Below the pieces are notes generated by a model. That model was not told the origin of the DNA, searched no databases, and saw only the letters and a program-made list of their open reading frames with translations. Positions 1 through 10,217 of a stretch of 64,000 nt of DNA are shown piece by piece; positions within the stretch are counted from its first letter, which is position 1, and each line of letters starts with the position of its first letter. Source of the stretch: Clostridioides difficile (lineage in GTDB: Bacteria > Bacillota > Clostridia > Peptostreptococcales > Peptostreptococcaceae); NCBI RefSeq assembly GCF_900243075.1, contig NZ_OEZH01000043.1, positions 1 to 64,000 on the forward strand, read 5' to 3'. The position numbers and the translations under genes were made by a program.

Positions 1-297
1 GAAGATTTAAATGTTACTGGAATGATGAAAAATAAGCATTTATCAAAGGCTATATCAAGTCAAAAGTTTTTTGAATTTAGAACTAAACTAACTGCTAAAT
101 GCAAACAAAATAATATAGAACTTAGAGTAGTTGATAGATGGTATCCATCATCAAAGACTTGTAGCCAATGTGGAGAGATTAATAAAGGTTTAAAACTTAA
201 AGATAGAGTGTACAAATGTGAATGTGGATTATCTATTGATAGAGATTTAAATGCAAGTATTAATCTTAAAAATGCTAAAAAATATAAGATGGCTTAA
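1..297 (+). CDS. tnpB: TnpB (IS605 OrfB) RNA-guided nuclease, C-terminal part
   Basis: The reading frame is open from base 1 and ends at 297, so only about 98 C-terminal residues are present; the start lies outside the window. The visible part holds the four-cysteine zinc ribbon of TnpB (a CSQC pair, then CEC about 19 residues later) followed by DRDLNAS, the third RuvC motif with its catalytic aspartate. TnpB proteins are RNA-guided DNA nucleases related to Cas12 that help IS605-type elements persist. The retained RuvC-III and zinc ribbon argue against decay of this end, but the intactness of the whole gene cannot be judged. No paired tnpA is visible. Confidence 0.85.
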   Translation, partial: EDLNVTGMMKNKHLSKAISSQKFFEFRTKLTAKCKQNNIELRVVDRWYPSSKTCSQCGEINKGLKLKDRVYKCECGLSIDRDLNASINLKNAKKYKMA

Positions 298-430
298 AAG
301 CACTTATATATGTACGGAGGGCTAACTTCGGAATTTAAGCCTTTGGAGAACTATACCAAATCGTAGTAGCTTAGGCAAGGCGAGGTTCAATGAAGAAGGA
401 AAAATCTCGATATGGATATATTTGACCATA
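298..430 (+). ncRNA. Candidate omega RNA / right-end structured region of the IS605-type element
   Basis: TnpB nucleases use a guide RNA transcribed from the 3' end of tnpB and the right end of the element, with the guide being host DNA just past that end. Here the region after the tnpB stop contains an imperfect hairpin near 317-343 (AGGGCTAA against TTAAGCCT) and a second with arms GCGAG/CTCG around 380-409. If this is a guide RNA, the guide would come from bases near 420-450. The boundary is unknown and this is inference from position. Confidence 0.3.
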
Positions 431-451
431 TTTTGAGTAGCAGGGGTAAGT

Positions 452-1378
452 ATGAAAAATCAATTAAATGAAAGTCAGAAAAGGGTTGTATTTTTTGGAG
501 TAGGTGCTGTAGGAGCTACTTTTGCAGAACAATTTTTAAACTCTAAATATGATTTTAAAATTCTTTGTGATAAGGAAAGAAAGAAACGATATCTAGAAGA
601 TGGATTTATAATAAATGGAAAAAGGTATGATTTTGATTATGTAACTAGAGATGAGTATAAACAAGAGGCTGATTTTATAATTATAGGTTTAAAATATAAT
701 CATTTAAGAGAAAACATAAAAGAATTAGACGGACTAGTTGGAAAAAATACAGTGATAATGTCTTTGTTAAATGGAGTGGATAGCGAAGAGATAATAGGGG
801 AAAGATTTGGAATTGAAAAAATGGTATATTCATATGTTACCAATATAGATGCTAAGAAAATTAATAATAATATTATACATACTACTAATGGAATAATTGT
901 ATTTGGCAACAAAGATAATAGTGAAGATAGAAAAACTAATATAATAACCGAAATCTTTGATAGTGTAAATATAGAATATGTTTTATCAAAGGATATTCAA
1001 CGAGATATATGGTGGAAGTACATGGTTAATATTGGTGTAAATCAAACTTCAGCTATACTTGGTGCACCTTATGGAGTATTTCAAAGTTCTGAGCATTTAA
1101 GAGAACTAGCAAAATCTGCAATGAGGGAAGTTGTTTTTATAGCTCAGGCAAAAGGTATACGTCTTACAGAAGATGATGTAGAAAATTCATTACATAGAAT
1201 ACTAGAACATTCAAAAGAAGGAAGAACATCAATGCTTCAAGATGTAGAAGCACATAGACCTACAGAAGTAGATATGTTTTCTAAGAATATTTGCAAACTT
1301 GGAAAAAAATATAGCATACCTACTCCTATAAATCAGACTTTTTTTTATATGATAAAAGTAATTGAAAGCAGATTTTAA
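452..1378 (+). CDS. Ketopantoate reductase family protein (ApbA/PanE-like)
   Basis: 308 residues, the usual length for the ApbA/PanE family, which reduces 2-dehydropantoate to pantoate with NADPH in pantothenate synthesis. An N-terminal Rossmann nucleotide-binding motif GVGAVG lies near residues 17-22. The C-terminal half has the all-helical catalytic domain with WWKYMVNIGVNQ, where the family carries its conserved Lys and Asn, and the SMLQDVEAHRPTEVD segment typical of PanE C-termini. The start is preceded by GGGGTAAG. No other pantothenate gene is adjacent, and many family members in Firmicutes act on other 2-oxo acids, so the substrate is not certain. The gene sits directly downstream of the IS605 right end, which may have displaced its original promoter. 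Confidence 0.8.
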   Translation: MKNQLNESQKRVVFFGVGAVGATFAEQFLNSKYDFKILCDKERKKRYLEDGFIINGKRYDFDYVTRDEYKQEADFIIIGLKYNHLRENIKELDGLVGKNTVIMSLLNGVDSEEIIGERFGIEKMVYSYVTNIDAKKINNNIIHTTNGIIVFGNKDNSEDRKTNIITEIFDSVNIEYVLSKDIQRDIWWKYMVNIGVNQTSAILGAPYGVFQSSEHLRELAKSAMREVVFIAQAKGIRLTEDDVENSLHRILEHSKEGRTSMLQDVEAHRPTEVDMFSKNICKLGKKYSIPTPINQTFFYMIKVIESRF

Positions 1379-1429
1379 AGGGTCTTTGTAAAAAACTATA
1401 ATAATTATTGCTTTTAAATTTTATTGATG

Positions 1430-2320
1430 TTATATACTATTTAAATTACTAAATATTTTTAACTCTTCAATAAAAATAGTTGCTGCTTTTGATAAAGTTA
1501 TATCTTTTGGAAATATATATGAGAAATGTCTGTTGTAGCTGCTTCCAAGCTCTATGACAGACAGCTCATTGTTTAAAACAGGTAAGCTTGTCACTAGATT
1601 AGAGACTATTGTAATTCCCAAATTATTTCTAACAGATTCTTTGACAGCATAGTTACTTCCAAAAACCATCATACTTTTTGGAATAATTTCTTTAACACTT
1701 AAAAACATATCTAAGTAATCTCTAGTCCCAGAGCCATCTTCTCTGACTATCCATTTTTGGTCCTGAAGTTTATTAAAACTGAAATCTTTTAACAAAGAGC
1801 TATTATATGGAAGTGCTAGAACCATCTTGTCTTCAAAAAAATATTCTTGAATAAATGAAGGTGAAGAGCAAGTACCTTCAATAAGACCAATGTCTAGAAT
1901 ATAATCCTTAACATGAGAACACACAATTGATGTATTTTTTATAAAAATTTCTACATCTATGTCAGGATACTTTTGAGAAAAGAGTGCTAGAAAATTAGGT
2001 AGAATATATTCTCCAATAGTCAAACTTGCACCAATCTTTAAGTGCCCAGTTATAGCATCTGAAACTTGACTTACATCATGATAAGTAATATTCAAAAGAT
2101 TTAATATTTCCTTAGCTCTTTTATACAATATTTGTCCACTTTCTGTTATAAAAATAGTCTTTTGCTTAATAGACCTATTTATAAGCACAACTTTAAAATA
2201 ATTTTCTAGATTTTTAATATGTTTACTTACACTTGGTTGTGATAGATTTAAGTATTCTCCAGCTTTAGTAAAATTTTTATATTCAACAACAGCTACAAAT
2301 GTTTTTAATTCTTCAAACAA
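1430..2320 (-). CDS. LysR-family transcriptional regulator (YeiE-like)
   Basis: 296 residues with an N-terminal winged helix-turn-helix (KNFTKAGEYLNLSQPSVSKHIKNLE, about residues 14-38) and a C-terminal LysR effector-binding domain. The start is a TTG codon at 2318-2320 preceded by AAAGGAGAC at good spacing. It is divergent from the YeiH-type exporter at 2508; in E. coli the LysR regulator YeiE sits beside yeiH, so regulation of the neighbour is the natural reading. The shared 187-base intergenic region contains a perfect 12-base inverted repeat that could be its operator. The inducer is unknown. Confidence 0.85.
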   Translation of the reverse strand: MFEELKTFVAVVEYKNFTKAGEYLNLSQPSVSKHIKNLENYFKVVLINRSIKQKTIFITESGQILYKRAKEILNLLNITYHDVSQVSDAITGHLKIGASLTIGEYILPNFLALFSQKYPDIDVEIFIKNTSIVCSHVKDYILDIGLIEGTCSSPSFIQEYFFEDKMVLALPYNSSLLKDFSFNKLQDQKWIVREDGSGTRDYLDMFLSVKEIIPKSMMVFGSNYAVKESVRNNLGITIVSNLVTSLPVLNNELSVIELGSSYNRHFSYIFPKDITLSKAATIFIEELKIFSNLNSI

Positions 2321-2388
2321 TTTTTTGTCTCCTTTACATAATGAAATTTTACATTTTTTATATACTTTCTACAAATAATTATACTACA

Positions 2389-2454
2389 TGTAATAACCAT
2401 TAAAAATATTAATCATTACTATATTATATATTTATTTTACTTATGGTTATTACA
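2389..2454. promoter_or_regulatory. Inverted repeat in the divergent LysR/YeiH intergenic region
   Basis: TGTAATAACCAT at 2389-2400 is repeated exactly in inverted orientation (ATGGTTATTACA) at 2443-2454, 54 bases centre to centre, roughly five helical turns. This suits a LysR tetramer binding two sites and looping the DNA. The role is inferred; the repeat is directly visible. Confidence 0.5.
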
Positions 2455-2507
2455 ATTATATACTATTGCTATAAAGAAAACTATATTAATTATAAGGTAG
2501 GTATATT

Positions 2508-3539
2508 ATGTTAAAGAATAAAAGCAATTTGACATCAAAAAATGTAAAAGAAATATTACCTGGATTGTTTGTATCAGTATTAGTAGGTTATATTAGTATA
2601 TTTATTTCTACTCTAATTCCTAAAGTAGGAGCAGCATCAATTTCTATATTTTTAGGCATGTTTGTAGGAAATTTATTCTTAAATCAAAAGGTATTTCAAA
2701 AAGGTTATAAATTTTCAGAAACAGATTTATTATCATATTCAATAGTACTATTAGGAGCAACACTCAGTGTATCTACCTTAATAGACTTAAAAGTTTCAGG
2801 AATTTTATTTATAATATTACAAATGACAGTAACAATAATAGCAGCACTTTATATAGGGAAAAAATTAGGATTTGAAGAAAATTTTAGATTTCTAATGGCA
2901 AGTGGAAACGCAGTATGTGGTTCTTCTGCAATAGGAGCAACAGTTCCAGTAGTTAATGCCACAGATAAAGAAAAAGGAATCGCAGTAACGATTGTAAATG
3001 TTACTGGTATATTTCTTATGTTTTTACTTCCAATAATATCTCAGTTTTTATACAGCCATGAAGTTGTAAAAACATCAGCAATGATAGGTGGAACCTTACA
3101 ATCAATTGGTCAAGTTGTAGCAAGTGGAGCAATTGTTGGAGAAAATGTAAAAGATTTGGCTACTATTTTTAAGATAGTAAGAGTAATATTTCTAGTTGTT
3201 GTTGTATTAGTATTTGGACATATGAAAAATCAGTCTAATAGGGAAATTCTTGAAGAAGAAAAGAATGAGATAAAAAAGAAAAAAGTAACCATACCATGGT
3301 ATGTAATTGGATTCTTTATAACTTGTGCACTTTTTTCAATGAACATTATACCAAAAGAAGTATCTGTGTTGTGCAAAGAAATAAGTAACAAATTTGAAAT
3401 AATAGCTTTAGCAGCAATTGGCTTAAAGGTTAACGTAAAAGATTTAGTGAAACAAGGGAAAGAAGTTTCTTTATATGGTTTATTTGTAGGTGCAGTACAA
3501 GTTATATCAGCTGTAGTTTTAATAAAAATATTTATATAG
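2508..3539 (+). CDS. yeiH: YeiH-family putative sulfate exporter (UPF0324)
   Basis: 343-residue multi-pass membrane protein with about ten hydrophobic segments. Family hallmarks visible are the GMFVGN loop near residue 50, LLGATLS near residue 85, and the ASGNAVCGSSAIGATVPV segment near residues 130-147, which is the most conserved part of YeiH/UPF0324 proteins. The family is annotated as putative sulfate or sulfonate exporters, but direct transport data are sparse. The gene is transcribed divergently from a LysR regulator, as in the yeiE-yeiH arrangement. The upstream Shine-Dalgarno (AAGGTAGG) is moderate. A strong terminator hairpin follows at 3612. Confidence 0.8.
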   Translation: MLKNKSNLTSKNVKEILPGLFVSVLVGYISIFISTLIPKVGAASISIFLGMFVGNLFLNQKVFQKGYKFSETDLLSYSIVLLGATLSVSTLIDLKVSGILFIILQMTVTIIAALYIGKKLGFEENFRFLMASGNAVCGSSAIGATVPVVNATDKEKGIAVTIVNVTGIFLMFLLPIISQFLYSHEVVKTSAMIGGTLQSIGQVVASGAIVGENVKDLATIFKIVRVIFLVVVVLVFGHMKNQSNREILEEEKNEIKKKKVTIPWYVIGFFITCALFSMNIIPKEVSVLCKEISNKFEIIALAAIGLKVNVKDLVKQGKEVSLYGLFVGAVQVISAVVLIKIFI

Positions 3540-3611
3540 TACAAAAATAGTACTTGTAATATTAATTTGATTAATTAAAATAATATGATACTAATAATTT
3601 ATAATATAAAT

Positions 3612-3670
3612 AAAAAATGAATTTCGATAAGTTTAAGTGGGTATAAACTTATAGAAATTCATTTTTTATT
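3612..3670 (+). terminator. Rho-independent terminator after the YeiH gene
   Basis: Long near-perfect hairpin: AAAAAATGAATTTC plus ATAAGTTTA on the left pair with TAAACTTAT plus GAAATTCATTTTTT on the right around a short loop. The A-rich left and T-rich right ends would let it work in both directions. Confidence 0.8.
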
Positions 3671-3832
3671 TAAGGTAAAAATTTAAAGTAAAATATTATT
3701 TTACATAATAATAACCTTATAAATTTTGAAATTACTTATCTTTGTGTTAAAATAAGTAAAATGCACATATTAAAGTTAAGTTTTTAAGTAAATAAATAAA
3801 ATGAAAATATAAATATTAAGGAGATTTGGTAT

Positions 3833-4708
3833 ATGAATGTTTATGAAAATGATAATGGAGTTATACTAGAAGGAGTAACAGATTTTGACCCAGTACATAT
3901 ATTTGAGTGTGGTCAATGTTTTAGATGGCACAAACAAGAAGATGGCTCATACACTGGCGTTGCAAAGGGGAGAATATTAAATGTCAAAAAAGAGAATGAT
4001 AAAATATATTTAAATAATACAAATTTAAAGGAGTTTAATAGTATTTGGTATAATTACTTTGATTTAGGAACTGATTATACAGAAATAAAGAATAAGCTAA
4101 AAAATATGGATGAATATTTAAATAAGGCTACTGAATTTGGATGGGGAATAAGAATATTAAGACAAGATGGATGGGAAATGCTTATATCATTTATAATTTC
4201 ATCTAATAATAGAATTCCTATGATACAAAGAGCCATAGAAAATTTATCAAGAAAATTTGGTAAGTATATAGGTGAATATGAAGGTAATGAATACTATGCA
4301 TTCCCAACACCAGAAGAGCTGAATAAGGCCTCACAAGAGGAAATAAGAGCATGTCAAACAGGTTTTAGAGATAAGTACATAAAAAGTACTACACAGGCAG
4401 TTATAGAAAATAATGATAAGGTATCTGAATATACAAATTTAAGTACAGATGATTGTAGAAAAGAGCTTTTAAAATTTAATGGAGTAGGACCAAAAGTATG
4501 TGATTGTATTGCATTATTTGGAATGCAAAAATATGATTCTTTTCCAGTTGATGTTTGGGTTAAGAGAGTTATGAAAGAATTCTATATAGATGAAGATATG
4601 AGTTTACCTAAAATGAGAACTTATGGAATTGATAAATTTAAAGAAATGTCTGGATTTGCTCAACAGTACTTATTTTACTATGCAAGAGAACTCGGTATAG
4701 GAAAATAA
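3833..4708 (+). CDS. ogg: 8-oxoguanine DNA glycosylase/AP lyase (OGG1-like)
   Basis: 291 residues. An N-terminal OGG_N-type domain (QCFRWHKQEDGSYTGVA, residues about 28-44) precedes a helix-hairpin-helix GPD glycosylase domain. The hairpin NGVGPKVCDC carries the catalytic lysine (K221) and PVDVW carries the catalytic aspartate (D240), in the spacing of human OGG1 (K249/D268). The enzyme removes oxidised guanine opposite cytosine and nicks the abasic site. It starts at ATG after AAGGAG and lies 17 bases before cls, probably co-transcribed. OGG1-type rather than MutM-type enzymes are known from several clostridia. Confidence 0.9.
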   Translation: MNVYENDNGVILEGVTDFDPVHIFECGQCFRWHKQEDGSYTGVAKGRILNVKKENDKIYLNNTNLKEFNSIWYNYFDLGTDYTEIKNKLKNMDEYLNKATEFGWGIRILRQDGWEMLISFIISSNNRIPMIQRAIENLSRKFGKYIGEYEGNEYYAFPTPEELNKASQEEIRACQTGFRDKYIKSTTQAVIENNDKVSEYTNLSTDDCRKELLKFNGVGPKVCDCIALFGMQKYDSFPVDVWVKRVMKEFYIDEDMSLPKMRTYGIDKFKEMSGFAQQYLFYYARELGIGK

Positions 4709-4725
4709 ATTAAGGGGGAGAAATT

Positions 4726-6216
4726 ATGGGAGTAATAGGAACAATATTTCTGTTCTATTTAATTATATCATATCTAGCTGGAGCCATAATTTCTGTGATT
4801 ATATTACTTGAAAATAGAGACCCTGCAAAAACCATGTCTTGGTTATTGATGTTTATTATATTTCCGGGTATAGGTTTAATTATATATGCTATTTCAGGTA
4901 GAAATATTAGAAAACGAAAATTATTTAAGACTCAAAAACTAGCTAATAATATAAAAGAAAAGAAACTCTTTGATACATTAGAAAAGATAACAGAAATAGT
5001 TGAACTAGAAAAGGAATCTATAAGGCAAAATAAGCTTTTAAGAGACGAAGAGGATGGTAGTTATAGAAAAAGGGTAATAAATATGTTGTTGAAGACTGGT
5101 ATGTTTCCCTTTACTAAAAATAATAAGGTGGATGTATTTGTAGATGGAAATGAAAAGTTTAAAAGACTTATAGAAGATATAAGAGAAGCTAAAGACCATA
5201 TACATTTAGAATACTTTATCATCAAAGATAGTGAAATAGGTAGGGTGTTAAAAGAAGAACTTATAAAAAAAGCCAAAGAAGGCGTTAAAATAAGAATTTT
5301 ATATGATGATGTAGGATGTTGGAGATTTTGGTTTAATAGAAAATTTTTCCGAGAAATGAGAGAAGTAGGTATAGAAATTGCAGCATTTTTACCTACAAAA
5401 TTTCCTATAATAGGAGGAAAATTAAACTATAGAAATCATAGAAAAATTGTTGTTATTGATGGAATAATTGGATATACAGGTGGAATAAATATAGGAGATG
5501 AATATTTAGGAAAAAATGATAAGTTTGGATATTGGAGAGATACTCACATTAGGATTAAAGGTATTTCTGTATACATGCTTCAAATGACATTCTTGATTGA
5601 CTGGTATTATACAACAAAAGAAGTCTTGGTGACTAAAAATTACTTTCCAAGTGTAGGGAATATTGGTGAAAGTATGATACAGGTTGTTGCAAGTGGTCCA
5701 GATAGTGACTGGGAAGATATTCATTATGCTTATTTTTCTGCAATATGCCAAGCTAGACAAAATGTTTATATAGAAACGCCATATTTTATTCCAGATGAAA
5801 GCTTATTAAAAGCTATAAAAAGTGCTGCGCTTAGTGGAGTCGATGTGAGGATAATATTTCCAAAAATTGCAGACCATAAGATAGTAAACATAGCATCTTA
5901 TTCATATTTTGAAGAAATATTAAGAGCAGGTGGTAAAGTTTATTTGTACAATAAAGGGTTTATCCATTCTAAAGTCGTAATAATAGATGATAAAATTGCT
6001 TCTGCAGGTACAGCTAATATGGATTTAAGAAGTTTTATGCTTAACTTTGAAGTAAATGCATTTATTTATGATGAAGAAGTTATTAGAGTAATGACAGATG
6101 ATTTCTTTGAAGATTTAAGTCACTGTGAAGAACTTAATTTGGAGGTATTTAAGAATAGAAATATCATACAAAAAATCAAAGAATCTGTAGCAAGACTATT
6201 TTCACCAATATTATAA
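4726..6216 (+). CDS. cls: Cardiolipin synthase (two-HKD phospholipase D family)
   Basis: 496 residues. Two N-terminal membrane segments (about residues 3-24 and 36-58) are followed by a pair of phospholipase-D domains. HKD motif 1 is HRKIVVID (H238, K240, D245) and motif 2 is HSKVVIID (H414, K416, D421). Length and architecture match bacterial cardiolipin synthases, which join two phosphatidylglycerols to make cardiolipin and glycerol at the membrane. The start is preceded by AAGGGGGAG. Confidence 0.92.
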   Translation: MGVIGTIFLFYLIISYLAGAIISVIILLENRDPAKTMSWLLMFIIFPGIGLIIYAISGRNIRKRKLFKTQKLANNIKEKKLFDTLEKITEIVELEKESIRQNKLLRDEEDGSYRKRVINMLLKTGMFPFTKNNKVDVFVDGNEKFKRLIEDIREAKDHIHLEYFIIKDSEIGRVLKEELIKKAKEGVKIRILYDDVGCWRFWFNRKFFREMREVGIEIAAFLPTKFPIIGGKLNYRNHRKIVVIDGIIGYTGGINIGDEYLGKNDKFGYWRDTHIRIKGISVYMLQMTFLIDWYYTTKEVLVTKNYFPSVGNIGESMIQVVASGPDSDWEDIHYAYFSAICQARQNVYIETPYFIPDESLLKAIKSAALSGVDVRIIFPKIADHKIVNIASYSYFEEILRAGGKVYLYNKGFIHSKVVIIDDKIASAGTANMDLRSFMLNFEVNAFIYDEEVIRVMTDDFFEDLSHCEELNLEVFKNRNIIQKIKESVARLFSPIL

Positions 6217-6235
6217 AAAATTATTAAAAAAGGTA

Positions 6236-6267
6236 TTGAAAATTATGTGTGATTGGTATATTATAAT
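6236..6267 (+). promoter_or_regulatory. Probable sigma-A promoter of groESL
   Basis: TTGAAA at 6236-6241 with -10-like sequences TATATT (6257-6262) or TATAAT (6262-6267). The spacing is 15 or 20 bases depending on which -10 is used, so neither pairing is ideal. It lies immediately before the CIRCE operator, as expected for HrcA-controlled groE promoters. Confidence 0.55.
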
Positions 6268-6272
6268 AATTG

Positions 6273-6299
6273 TTAGCACTCTATTAGATAGAGTGATAA
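6273..6299. promoter_or_regulatory. CIRCE operator (HrcA binding site)
   Basis: TTAGCACTC, nine bases, then GAGTGATAA. This matches the CIRCE consensus (TTAGCACTC-N9-GAGTGCTAA) with one mismatch in the right arm. It lies 5 bases after the likely -10 and 110 bases before groES, implying HrcA repression relieved by heat shock or chaperonin titration. Confidence 0.93.
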
Positions 6300-6408
6300 T
6301 AAATAAAAAGTATATATATAAATCTACATATAAAAGTAGTATTAATCTAAAAATAACTAAAAACATAGGCGAACTAGTCTATACTTAATATTTTAGGAGG
6401 CGTTAATA

Positions 6409-6693
6409 ATGAAAATAAGACCATTAGCTGACAGAGTAGTAATTAAAAAAGTAGAAGCAGAAGAAAAAACTGCAAGTGGAATAGTTTTACCAGGAGCAGC
6501 TAAAGAGCAACCTCAAATAGCTGAAGTTGTAGAAGTTGGACCAGGTGGAATAGTTGAAGGGAAAGAAATAAAGATGGAATTGACAGTAGGAGACAAGGTT
6601 ATATTCCAAAAATATTCTGGAACAGAAGTTAAGATAGAAGGACAAGAGTATACAATACTAAGACAGAGTGATGTATTAGCTGTTATTGAATAA
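6409..6693 (+). CDS. groES: GroES co-chaperonin
   Basis: 94 residues, the standard length. It begins [14 protein letters not shown] and has the mobile-loop region [16 protein letters not shown] (about residues 17-32) that docks on GroEL, then the family's VEVGPG and [15 protein letters not shown] strands. It forms the heptameric lid of the GroEL folding chamber in the cytosol. AGGAGG precedes the start. It is 32 bases upstream of groEL in one HrcA-controlled operon. Confidence 0.97.
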   Translation: MKIRPLADRVVIKKVEAEEKTASGIVLPGAAKEQPQIAEVVEVGPGGIVEGKEIKMELTVGDKVIFQKYSGTEVKIEGQEYTILRQSDVLAVIE

Positions 6694-6713
6694 ATATAGA
6701 ATGAATTTATTAG

Positions 6714-8354
<1,641 letters not shown>

Positions 8355-8387
8355 TTTAAAAATTTTAAAAATATAAATTTTAATATA

Positions 8388-8437
8388 AAGAACTATTTCG
8401 ACTTAGATTTTAATGTCTAAGTTGAAATAGTTCTTTT
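8388..8437 (+). terminator. Rho-independent terminator of groESL
   Basis: AAAGAACTATTTCGACTTAGA pairs with a near-perfect right arm (TCTAAGTTGAAATAGTTCTTT) around a short TTTTAATG loop, followed by a T-rich run. Confidence 0.85.
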
Positions 8438-8628
8438 GTATATATCTAAATATATTTAATTTTTTGCGTATTTATAAATTTAATATACATATTCAAATAA
8501 TTAGTATCTAGATTATAATAATATTTTTAGAGGTGTATTGTTATTTTTTAGGTTATGATGTTAGATACATATTAATTAAGGTATAATTGTTGGTAGAGAA
8601 TAAATTAAATTTAAAAGGATGCGATAAT

Positions 8629-9369
8629 ATGGACTTAAGAAAGTTGCTTGAACAGGTTAAAAATGAAAATATTGATATAGATTTTGCATTAGAGAAATTA
8701 AAAGATTTGCCCTATGAAGACCTTGGATATGCAAACATAGACCATCATAGAGAATTAAGAAATGGATACCCAGAGGTTATTTATTGTGAAGGTAAGAGTG
8801 ATGAGCATATTTTAGGGATTGTTGATAAAATGAATGTAAAAGGTTCTAACATATTGGGGACAAGATGTAGAAAAGAAACATTTCTAAAAATTAAAGAAAT
8901 CTATAGTCATGCTGAGTATGAAGAATTATCTAAAATTCTAAAGATTCAAAATCATGATGTAGAGAATATAGGAAAAGGTAAAATTGTGATTGTTACAGGG
9001 GGAACTTCTGATATACCAGTAGCAGATGAAGCCTATCATACAGCTAAATTTTTAGGCAATGATGTTGATAGAATATATGATGTTGGAGTGGCAGGTATAC
9101 ATAGGCTTTTAAATAAAAGACATAAAATAGATAGTGCCAGAGTAATAGTAGCTGTTGCAGGAATGGAAGGTGCTCTTGCAAGTGTAGTTGGTGGATTGGT
9201 TGATGTTCCAGTAATAGCTGTTCCAACTTCTGTTGGATATGGGGCGAATTTTGGAGGGTTAGCAGCATTGTTAGCTATGCTAAATAGTTGTGCATCTGGA
9301 ATATCTGTTGTAAATATTGACAATGGATTTGGAGCAGGATATTTAGCAGCAATGATAAATAAGCTGTAA
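8629..9369 (+). CDS. larB: LarB, pyridinium-3,5-biscarboxylate synthase for the nickel-pincer cofactor
   Basis: 246 residues from the ATG at 8629, which has AAAAGGAT upstream; an in-frame TTG at 8587 would add 14 residues but has no ribosome site. LarB carboxylates and hydrolyses nicotinic acid adenine dinucleotide in the first step of the nickel-pincer nucleotide pathway used by lactate racemase and related enzymes. The C-terminal half is PurE-like: IVTGGTSDIPVADEA near residue 125, then VAGMEGALASVVGGLVDVPVIAVPTS. The N-terminal part has DHHRELRNGYPEVIYCEGK, typical of LarB. It is followed by larC after an 84-base gap; larE and larA are not in the window. Confidence 0.9.
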   Translation: MDLRKLLEQVKNENIDIDFALEKLKDLPYEDLGYANIDHHRELRNGYPEVIYCEGKSDEHILGIVDKMNVKGSNILGTRCRKETFLKIKEIYSHAEYEELSKILKIQNHDVENIGKGKIVIVTGGTSDIPVADEAYHTAKFLGNDVDRIYDVGVAGIHRLLNKRHKIDSARVIVAVAGMEGALASVVGGLVDVPVIAVPTSVGYGANFGGLAALLAMLNSCASGISVVNIDNGFGAGYLAAMINKL

Positions 9370-9453
9370 ATACATTGATATAAATTAAACATAAATTATA
9401 TAATAAAATCTAATTTCTATTATATTTTTACTATTAAAATTGAGGAGACGTAT

Positions 9454-10188
9454 ATGAGTGAAAAAATACTTTATTTTGATATAATAAGCGGTATATCAGG
9501 GGATATGACCCTTGCGAGTTTATTAAATTTAGGTGTACCTAAGGAAATTTTTTTGGAGGAAATTCATAAACTAATAATGAGTGATGAATTTAACATAAAC
9601 ATCAGCTCAAAGAATGAGAATGGAATAGTAGGGACAAAAGTAGAAGTAATTACAAAAGAAACACATGCACACAGAAACTTAGTTGATATATTTGAAATTA
9701 TAGATGAGAGTAATCTAAATGAAAATGTAAAATCTAAAGCAAAAAAAATATTTATGGTAGTTGGGGAAGCAGAAGCAAAAGTTCATGGAACTACAATAGA
9801 TAAGATACATTTTCATGAGGTAGGGGCTATAGATTCAATTGTAGATATAGTAGGAGCTTGTATATTAGTTGATTTACTTTGTGTAGATAAAGTTTGTGCT
9901 AGTACAGTGTCTGTTGGTTCAGGATTTGTAAAATGTGAACATGGAATTATACCTATACCTGCACCTGCAACTATGGAAATTTTAAAAGGTGTACCAATTA
10001 AATTAAACAATATAAAAGGAGAATGTACAACTCCAACAGGAGCTGCAATCATAAAAGTCTTGTGTGATGAGTTTGTGGATGAGTTTGAATTTTCTCCAAA
10101 ACAAATTGGATATGGAATAGGTCATAAGAAGTTTGAAGTACCAAATATGCTAAGAACTGTATTAGGTGAAAAAAAAAAGAAGAATTAA
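9454..10188 (+). CDS. larC: LarC N-terminal part (LarC1), nickel insertion for the nickel-pincer cofactor
   Basis: 244 residues, starting after GAGGAG. It begins LYFDIISGISGDMTLASLL and contains KIHFHEVGAIDSIVDIVGA and CTTPTGAAIIK, all hallmarks of LarC, which inserts nickel into the pincer nucleotide at the expense of CTP. The frame ends in a run of lysines encoded by ten A residues. A -1 shift there continues directly into the LarC C-terminal domain. Lactobacillus plantarum makes LarC from larC1 and larC2 by programmed frameshifting, so this is probably functional rather than broken. Confidence 0.88.
   Translation: MSEKILYFDIISGISGDMTLASLLNLGVPKEIFLEEIHKLIMSDEFNINISSKNENGIVGTKVEVITKETHAHRNLVDIFEIIDESNLNENVKSKAKKIFMVVGEAEAKVHGTTIDKIHFHEVGAIDSIVDIVGACILVDLLCVDKVCASTVSVGSGFVKCEHGIIPIPAPATMEILKGVPIKLNNIKGECTTPTGAAIIKVLCDEFVDEFEFSPKQIGYGIGHKKFEVPNMLRTVLGEKKKKN
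10169..10179 (+). other. Probable programmed -1 ribosomal frameshift site in larC
   Basis: Ten A residues then G (10169-10179). Read in the larC1 frame the last bases form A AAA AAG (10173-10179), the same slippery heptamer used in E. coli dnaX. Slipping back one base avoids the stop at 10186 and gives EELIYEISANIDDM, the expected lead into the C-terminal domain of LarC. I see no strong downstream stem-loop. Confidence 0.75.
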
Positions 10189-10217
10189 TTTATGAAATTA
10201 GTGCAAATATTGATGAT

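Larger units (their letters stand above)
1..430 (+). mobile_element. Right end of an IS200/IS605-family element
   Basis: The window opens inside a tnpB-type gene whose stop is at 297, followed by about 130 bases of GC-richer, structured non-coding DNA before the next gene at 452. That arrangement (tnpB, then a structured right end) is typical of IS605/IS607-type elements. The left end, any tnpA and the exact right boundary are not visible; 430 is an estimate placed where the sequence becomes ordinary leader DNA for the next gene. Confidence 0.6.
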
